Part shown: in pieces, positions 23,501 to 36,424 of the stretch
How positions within the stretch are numbered: the stretch's first letter is position 1
Layout: each line of letters starts with the position of its first letter
Made by a program: the position numbers and the translations under genes
From: Microvelia longipes
Taxonomy: Eukaryota; Arthropoda; Insecta; Hemiptera; Veliidae
Assembly: GCA_018340805.1 (NCBI GenBank)
Contig: JACMZG010001908.1
Span: 46,794,973 to 46,858,972 of the forward strand
Length of the DNA: 64,000 bases
Direction of reading: 5' to 3'
The notes under the pieces: generated by a model
Told to the model about the DNA's origin: nothing
Database searches by the model: none
Seen by the model: only the letters and a program-made list of their open reading frames with translations

Positions 23501-24425
23501 CATATGAGATAGGTGTAGTAATAACAAGCTTCGGTTAATTACACTTAACAGGCAAATGGAAAACATGTTATGGAGAAAACAGACTCGAAGCAACAGTACT
23601 ATGTAGACAACAACTCAACCATTTCAAGAGACAAAGAACATCCAAAGTGCTGACTATGTAATTGCTTGACTTCTGTTAAGCACATTTTGATGGACAACAC
23701 AACTTCAACCACCACTCAAGCTACAATCCATACTATCAGCTTTGACCAAAATTCTTGGATGCGAAGCACAAAATATTAAAAATATTTGTAACTAATATAG
23801 AAAAAATCAATTGAAAATTATTTATAGTCTAAATATCATCCAAATAAATAAATAAATAAAGTAATTTATAATTTCCCAAATAAAAAATAAAAAATTAATA
23901 ATATATCATTTGATACTACCAAGTTTTGATAAACATGAATAATTGACACAATATAATATATTGTGTTTATTGAGAAGGTCCTCTTCTCTAAGCATAATTT
24001 TGTTATTCTGTTTATTATATTTTGAATTTTTTATAGAGTATATAATTCGTTTTTGAATTACTTTGTTTTCCACTAAAAAGCTAGGAGGTCAAAATGGCAA
24101 CACGCCAGGTAAAATAATCAAAAGAAGAAGGATTCTCGCTCCAAAAATAATTCAACCTCTAGCTCCTGTGACTCCGAACCCAGCAAGGGAAGCAAGGTGT
24201 AAGTAAACTATCATTTCAAATATATTTAAATTCATAAAAACAATAATACGAACATAGGGTTTCTATAAAATAAAAAAATGTAGGAAATATAATAAATAGT
24301 AACTAATGTCTAATAAAAGACGAGGGTTTGGCAACTTTTCTGGCAATTTACAACTAAGAAATGTTATTCTGAAGTTATATGCACTTGATTCATATTTTAA
24401 TTCAATCAATACAATTATCTTATAG
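20591..24425. other. Intergenic stretch without a recognised gene
   Basis: No supported exon. One copy of the GATACTACC motif with a TTGACACAATATAA core lies at about 23912-23967. A reading frame at 22909-23181 includes a hydrophobic run (CIAGLVFLIYFIWLANA) but lacks a start codon context and a splice partner. A possible box-B-like sequence lies near 23208. The rest is AT-rich background. Confidence 0.3.
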
Positions 24426-24613
24426 CGCCGTGGAGTACCTTAAAATAAAATACGGGCCTTCGGCCCGTATCCTCGTCCGCTCCACGGCGTCAGCCCACCG
24501 GGCCGCTTCGCGGCCCGGTGGGCTTCCCTGTGGCTGCTTCGCGGCCACATTGTTGTTGTTTCGTATTATGTTTTGTTTCATTATTGTTCTTGTTACATGG
24601 CATTTTGCCATGT
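24426..24613. repeat. Cluster of four perfect or near-perfect GC-rich hairpins
   Basis: Outer stem CGCCGTGGAG (24426-24435) pairs with CTCCACGGCG (24480-24489) and encloses ATACGGGCC-TTC-GGCCCGTAT (24450-24470). Next is a perfect 14 bp stem, GCCCACCGGGCCGC-TTC plus complement (24493-24523). Then GTGGCTGC-TTC-GCGGCCAC (24530-24548, one wobble) and ACATGGCA-TTT-TGCCATGT (24595-24613). Three of the four loops include TTC between G and C, giving stable UUCG-like closings in RNA. GC content is far above the flanks. No coding content; it could be a structured RNA, a snap-back transposon interior or a cruciform-forming repeat. Confidence 0.7.
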
Positions 24614-25104
24614 ATCTAGCGAATTTTCACAGCCTCTACTTTTGGTTTTCTCACAAATTTGGTTTCACTAATTGAGATATTATTAATACTCTATTATGGA
24701 TAAAATGTACCCAGATTAAATGTACCGTTCCTATATTTCTAAAGCGCTATAAGGTTTTTGTGAATTCGTGTGCGAAAACCAACATAGGTGAAGTTTATTA
24801 GAACCTATAATATTAACATGTCCATATTAAGTCTACTAGTGCACCAATTCTAAATGTTGAATAATATTATAAAATAACAAGCATGTTGTGGGAACCACCA
24901 CAAGTTTTTTTGTGCTAATTGAGCAGAATTTTAATTAGCTTACCCCGTACCCTAATAAGTTTTATTAGTAATTACTAAGTGAAACTATTGAAATTCTGAT
25001 ACCCTCTTCATAACGCACACCGTAATACTCAAGACGAATCTGATGATAGGTACACCTAATAATAACTAATAATATCTGAATATGAAATACATTTAAACTT
25101 AATC

Positions 25105-25400
25105 GAAACACTTTTTCGCGTTTGATGACTATTTTTTGAAACTTCAGTTTAATAATTATGGCTGGCTAGCGACGTCATAAACAATTACTACCTGAATAGC
25201 ACAACTAGGTCTACAGATTGATTTTTTTACAAAGTTTTAACTCTCTAACATTAATACAATTGGAGCTACGATAATAAGAGACACACATACAAACAGAAAA
25301 CTTTGTGGAAATCACTCAGAGGGCCTAAAAACACAGGGTTTCGGATTGTTAGTGAAAACAATATACTTTTCTTATATACTTACAGTTTAAATGAGGAAAA
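25105..25400 (+). repeat. Interspersed repeat, copy matching 29440-29765
   Basis: Shares an ordered series of blocks with 29440-29765: a TAGCGACGTCATAA-like segment, GAATAGCACA, TTTTAACTCTCTAAC, GCGATAATAA-like, ACACACA, ACTTTGTGGAAA, GGCCTAAAAACAC, GGTTTCGGATT and GTTTAAATGAGGAAAAG. The middle part also matches 6025-6200 in reverse. Non-coding, family unknown. Confidence 0.6.
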
Positions 25401-26861
25401 GGAACAAGATCATACTTGGCAGCTTAATTTAATAATTTCAATCCTTTAAACAAATGATAGAAATATATTTTACATAATTATATTTACAATATATTATTAT
25501 ATACTTTGTTAATTTGTCGCCAAATATTTTTTTAAAGATTTAAATAATTTTCTGGGCACTCTCAGAAAATATCATCTTTAAAGGAAAATTTGGATTCTCT
25601 TCTTTATCACAATCTGCGGTTGGAATGTAAAATTTTAAAACCTTAAGTAATGAGCAAAAGAGAAAGAGGTTGAGAATAGGGTGAAGTAGGGTAGAAAAAC
25701 AATGGTAAAAGAAAAACAATAGACCGACTTTTCTTCTCTCGTTTTGCCTTCTGATGCGGAGAAAATCTCTCATGAAAACTTAATGAAAATATGTGAAACA
25801 GTATCGAGTTTTACGATGAAATTATATCATGTGATCAACAATCAACCAAATTTTGGAGGCCAAAATACCATATAGTAGATTTTGTGGATATTTTATACGC
25901 TTTTCATACTCGATTTACGCATCGGGGGTCCTGGTTTCGCAGCCTAGACTATTCTCTCAATGTATGTGATTAGTAGGTATTTATAGTTAGCTCATTAAAC
26001 ATAAGCTCATATTTTCTTCGAAAATTCACTAAAAAATGTCGCCAACTTTAATTATTACTTATAGCTTAATAGATGTGACCACTTGGGGTAGTTTCCGCAG
26101 AATGTATTTCCTAACACAGGCATTTATTTTTAACTACATATAAAATAAACATAAACCAGTTTCGATTTTTGTGGCAGTTCTGTTTTAGGAGTTGGTTACA
26201 TGCCGTATTTAATAATAACATTTGCTAAAATAAGAAGTCATTGTTACAATATATTGTGTTGTAAATATATGGCCTTCAGTTTTGTGGACATTACGTCTTT
26301 TTAGTGGGCACTATGCGTCCATTTTGTTTTGGTATATATCGGTTGGCTTATTTTCTTGGTTCTGTACAAATTTATATATTGCTCCCCAACCTCTCATAAG
26401 GAGAGGGAACCCCCAGAAACGTCAACGTTTCAGCACCTACAAAGCCCACAACTCAAAAAAATGCACGTTTCTTGTAAAAATGCAATATATGATCTAAACG
26501 TATAATATAACTTCTGGATAAACGTATGGATTATGGATTTTAGGGTTGATCCAATACAGCGTATCAAAATAGTGTCATGTGAACGTTTTAAAAATCATAA
26601 AAATTACGGAAAAATAAGGGTTGGGTAAAATGTGTTTCTAATGATGTTTTGGAGTTTTTGAATATAAAGGATCGAAACGAAGAAAAATCCCACATTCCTC
26701 GCTGCCACTGTCTTCAAGACGTATAAATTTATTTCATGTAATTGTTCTACAGCTCCTCCTCACCCTCCATCCATGGCCTCAACCACATAAGCTCTCTTTT
26801 TCGTTGATAATTCGCTAATCATATCAATAAATATACTTGTTTACTAAAATATCTTTTAAAT
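25401..26861. other. Intergenic stretch without a recognised gene
   Basis: AT-rich, with no supported exon. Any signal-peptide exon of the CUB gene should lie somewhere upstream of 27559, but I could not identify one by eye. Confidence 0.3.
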
Positions 26862-27154
26862 CATAGAGATATATTACTAGAGGGGCCCTGTTTATTGAAT
26901 TATGAAAAATCGAAAAAGTAACTAGACCACATTCGATTATCAATATAATCAAATAAACAGAACAAAAATACACTAACTTATATAGAGTAAATTTTAAAAC
27001 AAAACAAGAACAACGTGCGGGAAGCCGAAAGCTATAACCTTAAACCTTTTTTAAATGAGGTTTCAATGAGGTCACACAGAGCCCCTAAAAAAGAGATGTT
27101 TCAGGCCTCTCAATATTGAGATAGGCTATGCCCCCTCTTGTGTACATCTCCGTG
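26862..27154. mobile_element. MITE family M1, copy A (293 bp)
   Basis: Begins CATAGAGATATATTACTAGA and ends with a diverged complement (TGTACATCTCCGTG). Internal landmarks are GCGGGAAGCCGAAA, GAGGTTTCAATGAGGT, ACACAGAGCCCC and TTTCAGGCCTCTCAA, shared with copies B (43343-43663) and C (49457-49766). The flanks TTTTAAAT and TTTCTAAA could be a decayed 8 bp target duplication. Inserted about 400 bases upstream of the first recognised CUB exon. Confidence 0.8.
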
Positions 27155-27558
27155 TTTCTAAAGATGTTTTAAAGTTTTTTTTAATACAAAGAGATCTTAA
27201 CCTTATCACAACCTTAGCCACAAGCTAGCTCTGATCTGAAGATATTTCTATATAAATGGATGAGAACATTATTTCTAAACATACATGTGTGATGTTTGTA
27301 AATATATGTTATGTTAATATTATTTGCCAAGTCTTGTTATTATTTGTTTAGGCACTGTAGATGGCATTATTGCCGAAAGCCGGCTCTGCAAAATAAAGTT
27401 TAAATTTAGTGGAAAGACGTTGTTGGTGTTGATATTATACATTGTAAACATTAATATAATTTTAAACCTTCTATTAAGGAAGCCTATTTCCATAATTGAC
27501 AGCTCGTTTTTTATTTACTGAACATAACGATTAAATTGTTTCTTGTGTTTGGTTTCAG

Positions 27559-27711
27559 TTTTATCTTTATTCACGGTAGTAAAGTTTGGTAACGACTGGT
27601 GTCTGACAGCATCGGGAGATAACGGAACGTGTGTAACACAGGAGGAATGTGCTGCTAATAGAGGAATTGCGGCAGGACCTTGCGCTAAAAATTTTGGTGT
27701 TTGCTGTTTAT
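27559..27711 (+). CDS. CUB gene, first recognised exon: six-cysteine N-terminal region
   Basis: The acceptor is GGTTTCAG and the donor GTAAGT. It opens with the last two bases of a codon, then LSLFTVVKFGNDWC, GTCVTQEECAANRG and GPCAKNFGVCC. This CC-terminated pattern precedes the CUB domains in many arthropod homologues. An ATG-less continuation upstream of the acceptor is intronic. Confidence 0.87.
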
Positions 27712-30700
27712 GTAAGTTTGTTTAATTTCATTTTCACTGAGTTCTAAGACAAACAGCGAATGCAACAAAATAAAATACGTGTAATAATCCCAACCTGTTC
27801 GACCTTTTAAAAACAGGAAACGTTTAAATATCAAATTAAATCACGCTTATCAAAAAAACATTTTTAGTTCTTTTTCAATAAACCATTTTTAGTTTGCTAA
27901 ATTAAAGTGCTAGAAAAAATGTGTATATTGTAGTTGAATGACCATTTTTTATACAATACACATGTGAATATGGAAGTCGAAGAATGAAATAGGTATAGAA
28001 TGTCGAAAGTTATATGAGAGAGTCAGACAAAAAGGTGGGGTGGCGGTGACAGAAGGTGAAACCGGTGCTGGCATCTAGCGGCTTCTCTGAAACTAAACAA
28101 TCTTCTCTCTATTCTAAGTTAGTATTATGGAATCATCTACTTGCAACTGGTCATTATTATATAAAGCAAATATTTTTATTAATTAGTTTTGTATCAGAAG
28201 TATTTAGCTGGAAATAAGACGACCGTGGCGCATTTTCGTAGATGAACAAGTTAAACTACTAAATTACACACTAGCGCTCCTGTTAACTGGCTTCGACACT
28301 TTTATTTTATTGTCTGAAATATGATATCCCAGGACTATTTTTCTTTCTCTATATAATCTTTAATGGAACTTCTTTATATAATTATTTGATGAATTAATTC
28401 ATAAGGTTAAAAGAGAAGTATTGATGCCTTGATCCGAAACCGGGATTCCATCTGAATGATTGATACTTGATTGATAGAATTCTCTGTAGTAGTTTTTGAA
28501 GTTTTAATTAACCTTAAGCAATAACTTTATAAAAATTTGGTTACCTAATAATTCTGGGATAAGCGTTGCGAAACTAAAATATTACCACCTTAAGCTTTAA
28601 ATAAATATGATATTCTGATAACGATCAAGGCGGGACCAAAGTTGGGAAGAAAAGGTCTGAGGTACACCGTACCCTATCTTTTACGTGAATTTTTGCAACT
28701 TAGAGATTCCAGGGAATAGAGCCGCTTATTTTTTTCTTATGAATTATTGACAATGCTTTTAAAATAATAAATATAAAGGTGTAAATACAAAGGATTTAAA
28801 TACGTAAATTACGTATTTCATCCCATTTCATTTTCATTTATTTTCTAAAGAATTCAAAATTATTTCAAAAAGTACAAAATAATTTGATATAAACAATTCG
28901 TTATACATTCGTATCAGGAAGTTTACATTTACCTTAGCTAAATTAATGTATCCGAATTTTATTACTTGACGTGTAAGTGTAACCTGAACGTATTTATTCC
29001 TAAATAAACCTGACTCTTCTTAACGTTTATGTTGAAATTATACAAAATTAATTTGTAAAAGCAGCAACATAAAAAATCACAACACTTCTTAAATAAAATA
29101 AATACTAATAAATTAATAAATAAATACTTAAATAAATACTTGCGTATTATTCTCAGCGGTCACCCATACCGCTGAGATCACGCTAAAGCTACTTAACTTC
29201 TATGATCCAACAAAAATCATGAAAATATTTGTCGCATTAAAACAAAATTTCGTGTACTTATTTATTACTTAAAGGCATATACTAGAACTAAATTTCAACT
29301 CAATTAAATTATGTTCTGATTTTTTTTAATTTTTTTAAAGAAACGTACATTTAATAAAAAGGTAACAAATTCTAATAATGAGATAAAACTCAGAAAATTT
29401 GTTAGTCTTGTACATAGCTACTTGCGTGCTAAATCACTATCCGATCGCATATTTTTTCTCGTTTAATGATTTTTCGAAACTTTCGTAAAGTCATTATTGC
29501 GGGTAATGACGTTATAAAAAATATTTTCTGAATAGGACAGCTACAGCAATAGATTGGGTTTTCTACAACGTTTGAACTCTCTAGCTTTATTCACTAGGAC
29601 CTGCGATAATAACAGACACACACACAGGAAACTTTGTGAAAACTACTCAGGAGGTCTTAAAAACACCTAAATCGGATAATTCCGGTGACATCCTGGTTTC
29701 GGATTTTTCTTTGCAAACACAATACATTTCCTGTATACCTACGGTATAAATGAGGAAAAGTAAAAATTATCAAAGATGAATTATAGAACGCTCGCTGGCA
29801 TCACCACGCATGGTTGAATCATACAAATGACAATTGTACGGAATAGAACGCATGAAGTCATTTAATGTGACACTCCGTCTTCTCCTGTATGATATATTCT
29901 TATTTCTATAGTAAGTTTTGTTATGGCAAACACAAAACAACAGCGTTATAAAAAATATTTCAGGAAGTATTAACAATAATTACTAAGATTGAAATGACTT
30001 ACAGGTCAGTGATCTCCCTTTGACTGTTTTTTTAATTAATTATACAAGGGAAGTGAGAAAGAAGAACAATAAAAATATTGTTTTAAAAAAAGTCAACGTG
30101 CTGCAGTTGTTTTAATTGTTATCTGTAAATATAACTGGAGTGTTTCAGAGGTGTCGTTATTTAATTCTATAAATAGGGTACGGGATACCTCGGTGGATAA
30201 TTAAAATAAAATCCTGGTTTCGGATGTTTTGTGACAATAATAGTTATTTATGCCATAAGGCTGAGAAGTGTGTCTTTATGTCACGGCAATTAGATTTACC
30301 GACGAGCGAAGCGAGTCGGGAAAAATTGCCAAGACATAAAGACATTCTTAGCCGGATAGCATACACTATTTTTTTTGAGGTAGCGCTCATTAAATAAACT
30401 GCGCTATATACTTAATTGAACAAAAAATAAAAAAACGTCCCATTAACTCCATATTATCGTCGTCATTGAATTCATCCATAGCTTCACTCTTTTACTCAAA
30501 AATGTATAAGCTTTACAAATAAACACACAAAAATTGTCAATTAGAACACCTTTTAAAAACGAAAAAAAAATTAGTCTACGAACAAAAACAGAAACAAAAT
30601 AAACGTTTTTAAAGAAATCTCATGAAGGTTTTACACAGATTGTTTTTTGAACACACTACATTACAGTAATGGCGGCAATATATGAATTACTTTTACGTCC

Positions 30701-33700
30701 TAGGAGTTTTTTTTACATTCATTACTGTCCTCGGAGGTGAAAAGTACTAAATAACCTCCTATAACAATAATGATTGGCTTCTCATCCTAAAAACATTCCA
30801 ATAAAGGGCTCAGTTACGTACTACCTCAAAAAAAATATTTTTCCTATATGCCTACGGTATAACTTATGAAAAGTAAATATTAAAACACTATTAATATATT
30901 TTTTTAACGCTTTTGCAATTAAATCAAACATTGGAAGGAAAAAAAATATTTGGCTGGAATTATAATTTTTATCTTTAACGCTATTTCTGGGCTATATATT
31001 AGCAATAGAGGAATCGGAATTTCACCGTATGTAATAGTGCTACGTTTCATATCATGAAGGTATAAAATAGAGGAAATAAACATGCATATATTGTTGGCTT
31101 TTCTTTTAATTTAACTCAAGCTAATCAGTGGATGGAATTATGTCACGCGGAGGTTTTTAGAGGCTATATCTCTCGGGACTTAATTTTCCGTGCTCCTTCC
31201 TAACTTCACCTCAACAAACTTTACGGGAACTAAGGGACTTCACTAGTTACACTCATTTATCCGTTTCAGTAAATCAATGGTAAAGACTATAAAGAAACCT
31301 TCTCAAGTATCACCATACAAGTCCTGTCTTTAATTGGGACTTGTCATGTTTTTCTTTCGTTTTCACCAACCACTGACTTAATCGGTGGGTTCTTAGTTAA
31401 ATTAAAAGAGGTTATGCGTTCAACCGCCGCCGCCTTCGTGGTCTAGGACGTTAAGGCGTCAGTTATGAATCTGACCTTTGACACCACTGAGGTCTGGGGT
31501 TCGCATCCCAGGTTACGCTCTTAGTTTATATAATAGTATTGTTCAAAATAATTGTCTCCAATTTTCGAGTACACTTAAAGTTATTATGTTCATTGAAAGT
31601 TTAAAGCAACTAAAAGTGTTTAGTTAGTAAAACCAATACTACGGACAGTTGATAAAATATGTTAAAACAATATGTACGCTGAGCTGACCCTTAACTTATT
31701 GATATGTTATGGGAATTTTTACTGAATCATTACATTTATATCAACTCTTGTATACATTTACCTCGCGACCCTTTGTCTTTTCAGAGATATAGGAGAAAGG
31801 TATAAACTTGGACCTCATACAATATACATATAATCTCATGACATGTATAAATAACTGTATTCTACTATTGTAAATACCCATTTATAGCTATCGTAAAATG
31901 TAGACGTAGAATAATTTAAATAATTCTACAAAAATTGACAAATAAATAGAAAACTCTAATATTTAGGAATTCAGATGTATAGAACCCTCCAGGAAGATAA
32001 ACGGCTAAAAAATAAATAAAAAAGTTCATACCCATGAAATTCGCAAAGAAATACAATATTAATTTTCCGAGTTTTGCAAGCGTATTGTATGCATGGTTGT
32101 CAAAGAGGCTCCTCCTATTGCATTTTAAATAGTTAGACATAAATAAATAAAAACTTAGGCTATTTTTGTTCAGCAAAGCGATATTCTATTTGGTGGAGTA
32201 GTTTACTTTAAATAAAAATAATTCTAGCAATATGTTCCTCATGCTGGGCGAATTTTCTTTTAAATGCGTGTATCCGTGCTAACAATCCATTTATTGTTTA
32301 GGGTTCCGGTTTATGCTTTGTAACATAAGCAGTTACTCAATTATTAAGCACTACTCTTTACTCATTTTTTCTATACTTTTCAAAGCACGTATTTTTTGGC
32401 AGTGCACGCTATTATTGGCACTAGTTTAATGGTCTGTTTTAGATTCCCTTTCAAAAATAGAGAAAACCTGAGTTACGAGCAGTGGTCCATCATTTTTTTT
32501 TAATATATTTATCGAATAAATTAATTACAATTACAAAGTATATAGTTTAAAGATTAGCCAAATAAAGTTTTGTTTATTTAAACTTTTAAATAAGTAAATA
32601 CTTAAATTATAAACTATAAAACGAAACATTAAGCAAGAAATAGAGGTTGAGCACGGAAACACGCATTCCAAAGGAAATTTGCCCGGCATGCGGACCACTG
32701 CACCAAAACTTTTGGTGGTTACAACTTTTGTAATGTAAATAAAGCAATAAATATCACTATCCTTACCAAGATTCGAACCCACGTATCCTGAATTTGAGTA
32801 CTTTAATGAAGTTTAAGGAGTTAATGTAGTTGCATCAGTAATATTCCACCCAGAATGGTGATTTGTAAAGTAATCGATTTATTTTTGTAAGATTTAGGAA
32901 CGCAGCAGCGTTCCGCCCCGCCAAGTCAAGAAGAAAAGTAAAAATACCCCGCTTAGTCAGTAAAAAAAAGTCTAAAATCTACTTAAGCTGCCAGTGTATA
33001 TTATACTGTACGCAACAAAGTAGGGTTTTTGATAATTACTAATATTAGGCATTTTTATAATAATATATGCCATATATACGGATATACGCATGCGTATATA
33101 CGGATATACGCAAATTAGTCGCTTCGAGCTTACAGAAAAGCCACGAAGCTCTGAAAATGCGAATCAACCAATATGTCGAAGGCACCTTATTTTATTTTAA
33201 AACGTAAATGTATACCGTATTAAATGAAGTACCACATTTACACGAAACAACTCACTATTTTTCTTTTCAGATCAAGCCACCTGCGGTCAGTCAACACGAT
33301 CAAATTGCACGTACTTCGTGAACCCTGGACATCCATCAGCATTTGATGGTACAGGGTCCTGTCAGCTAACGGTTCATAAAGCCCACCCGGATGTTTGTCA
33401 GTACAGGTAAACTTTTTAAATATTTCATAATTTCGTGGAATAATTAAGATAATTGAACTCACAACAACAAATCCTTTGAACTCTAACTTTAAGAAGTCAT
33501 GACGTCAGTTAGGAAGTTGATATGATATACCTACAATAACCGCTGTAATATGACATCGTTATTAATATATAAAGTAATCTAAAAAATCAAGCGAATAAAC
33601 TGAGTTTATTTAAAGGTTTAATTTATTAATTATGTAAATTGGTTATTTTTAGAAAAAAAATACTTTGAGGAAGTTTTGATCACAACAAAAGAGTTTTTAA

Positions 33701-36304
33701 CAGAAAGAAATTTTGTAAAACAGTCTCTCGGTGTTACACAGGAAAATACAAACGGAAAAGTATTCCCTTTTATATTTTTACTTTGAGTTGTCCCTTTTTT
33801 GCTTACACAGACCTTATTTGAGTTCTTGTTTAGTTGGGTGTCCTTTTTTTGTAAAGTTCAACAGTAATTTAATTTTTTTGAATAGAAAATTATTTTTCTA
33901 AAAGTGGAAAACCCATGTTTTTAAACAGAAACAACATTATTGTGATAAATTTATTTATGATTTTTTTTTAGTGAAATAATGTTTTTAACTTGATTAAAAA
34001 CAAAATCAACTGGATTAAAAAATATTAATATATTTTTAAATAAAGAAATATAAAATATATTGTAATAAAGAAATAAAGAGTTTCAAACGAAAGGCAAGTT
34101 GCTATATTGATTTGTTGGCACTAAAACGGAGACATAAGTGTGTGATTTTTTCCTTAATAAAATACTTCCCTTGTCTAGTTTAGGAGGTGGGAAGAAAAAA
34201 TAATATTAATATTCGGGACTATGTTCATAAAAGAAGGGTATCTTCTCAAAATAGATTTTTTATAGGCACAGCGTTTTTAAATGATTAAAACCCTACCAGA
34301 TAAATGTAAGTTGTCATTTCTTCATATGTTTGACTTATTCGTCCTTTTGACGAATAAGACAAAGGTCCTCAAAAATTTTGATGTTGAGGACCTTTTGATG
34401 ACCTCAAGCTAGGTTGTAAGCCCCATATGCCAATAAAAATTAGTTTTAGTATTGTGACTTTTTGTCAGCCATAATAAACAACTCTAGAAAGTGCTTTGTC
34501 AACAAAAATTAATGTTCACAGAGTGACTCTTTTAATTCATTATGAACAATTTCACCAGTGCTAATATTTATGGGAATTGATTATGGTTAATAGTTTACTT
34601 ATATATATTACAATATTATACTATTATCTCTTATATTTATACTTTTATCTAAAGGTTTTAGTCAAGTCATAGTTTTTAGGGAGTCCGGAGGAGACTTGAA
34701 TTTTTCTATCTGGGAAGGTAAATGGTTTTTAGACGAAAAACGGCTGGGCTTTAAATAATATCTAAGTACATAGTAAAAAGATATTTGGAGTTTGTTTATT
34801 TATAGTCTATCACTAACCTTAAAGTAATAATTTGGACTCTGAAACTAAAAGTATAAGTTTCTGTTAAAGATCTTCCTTCTGACCTGTCATTTAAATTTAG
34901 AAGGTAATTATCTGCTTCTTCTCCTTGGCCGCGAGCCAGCAAAGTGAATTAAGTTAGTGAATTAAAGTTAACTTAATCCGCCTTAAGAGATGTAGTGGTG
35001 GCATGAGTATTGTTCGTGAGTCCTTTGATGGATGGATTTATTTAATCTATTTGGGAAAAACTAGATAAAATCTTGAGGAAGAATTGAAGCAATAAAGCCA
35101 CAACAATCAATCATAAACACTAAAATTATCGCAATAATTATCATTAAACACTCCTAAATCGAGTAATAGATCTTACTCAAATAGTGGCTGAATGAATTGA
35201 AATAAGCTTACCATTTTACTTTTCTTCATTTATACCGTAGTTATATAATACATGCCGTAAAAATCGGTCCATATTTACGGCAGTTATCGTGACAAGTACA
35301 AACAAACATACGCGCCGTCCCAATCTTTTGAAATGTAAGAACTCACGTTCGTTCAATTAAAAGCTGTTTTATTGTTATAGTTAAACATTTATTTGTAAGT
35401 ATTAAGTTATTGTTGTGCTTTAATGTTGTATTTGTATGACGTATTATGTTAGCTCATGACAATAAGTTCTATTCTTCTATAGAATTTATAGAAGAATGAA
35501 ATGAAAAGAAGAATTTTAAAGAATTGAAAGTTGGGAGGATGAGCGTAGCTAATCCGATGTGATGAGGAAAAGTTCCGAGGTACCCCTGTACTCATTTTTT
35601 TAAATTTTTGCTTTTGACTAGGTGGGTATTTTTTACAATTCTTGTTGATTTGGCGGGGTGGAACACTGCTACGTTCCTAAATAAAAGTATTAACAATTAT
35701 GATAGCAGTGTTTATTATTATTTTAGGTTGGACTTTGAAAATTTCAACATAGCTGGTCCTGAACCAAACAATAACTTTTGTCACAATGATCAGTTTATAG
35801 TGTCAGGAGGAAATCCTGTACCCGGCATTTGTGGAATAAACACGGGAAACCATAGTAAGTAAACTTAGCAATACTTTTTGGTTGCTTTCTCTGGAAATAC
35901 CTACCTCTATCTTTAAAAAAGCATTGAAACATCCATACCTGAATAGGTGACCTTTGGGAATAAGACAGTTGTTTTTAATATCTTACTACGAGCGAAGCGA
36001 GTCTTATTTGATGAGGATAAGTGCGGCGAATGGAATAAAGTTATAAAAAGTTCCAAGACACTGCGTACTATATTTTTCCGGTATAGTCATAGGAGTACAA
36101 ATAAGCCATGTTTTAGGATTATTTTATATGATTGGATCCGGTTTACATGCTAGGATTAGACTCGCCTAATGTACACATCTATACAGTGGCGTAGCCAGGG
36201 GGGGGGCATAATTTTTACATAACCTAAACCCGCAAAAAATGTGTGAACAAAATAAAACTTATAATTTAAATATCGTAATATATAAAAAAAATACAATGAA
36301 ATTG

Positions 36305-36342
<38 letters not shown>

Positions 36343-36376
36343 CAAAAATATACAAAAAACACAATGAAATTGATAT

Positions 36377-36424
<48 letters not shown>

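Larger units (their letters stand above)
27712..33270 (+). other. First recognised CUB intron and its repeats
   Basis: The 5.6 kb intron contains the repeat block 29150-29400 (matches 2120-2370), the block 29440-29765 (matches 25105-25400), the foldback 30239-30370 and the SINE-like unit 31433-31530. No extra in-phase exon was seen. A box-B-like GGGTTCGAATC on the minus strand near 32775 hints at another SINE relic. Confidence 0.5.

Noticed and set aside
24379..24675. Reading frames on both strands over the hairpin cluster
   Set aside because: They exist only because GC-rich palindromes lack stops; no domain or start context supports them.
27324..27521. Open frame just upstream of the first CUB exon
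   Set aside because: No signal peptide, no donor in phase 1, and residues unlike family N-termini.
31433..31530. Considered as a functional tRNA gene
   Set aside because: The box sequences are recognisable, but acceptor and anticodon stems do not close; SINE or pseudogene is more likely.
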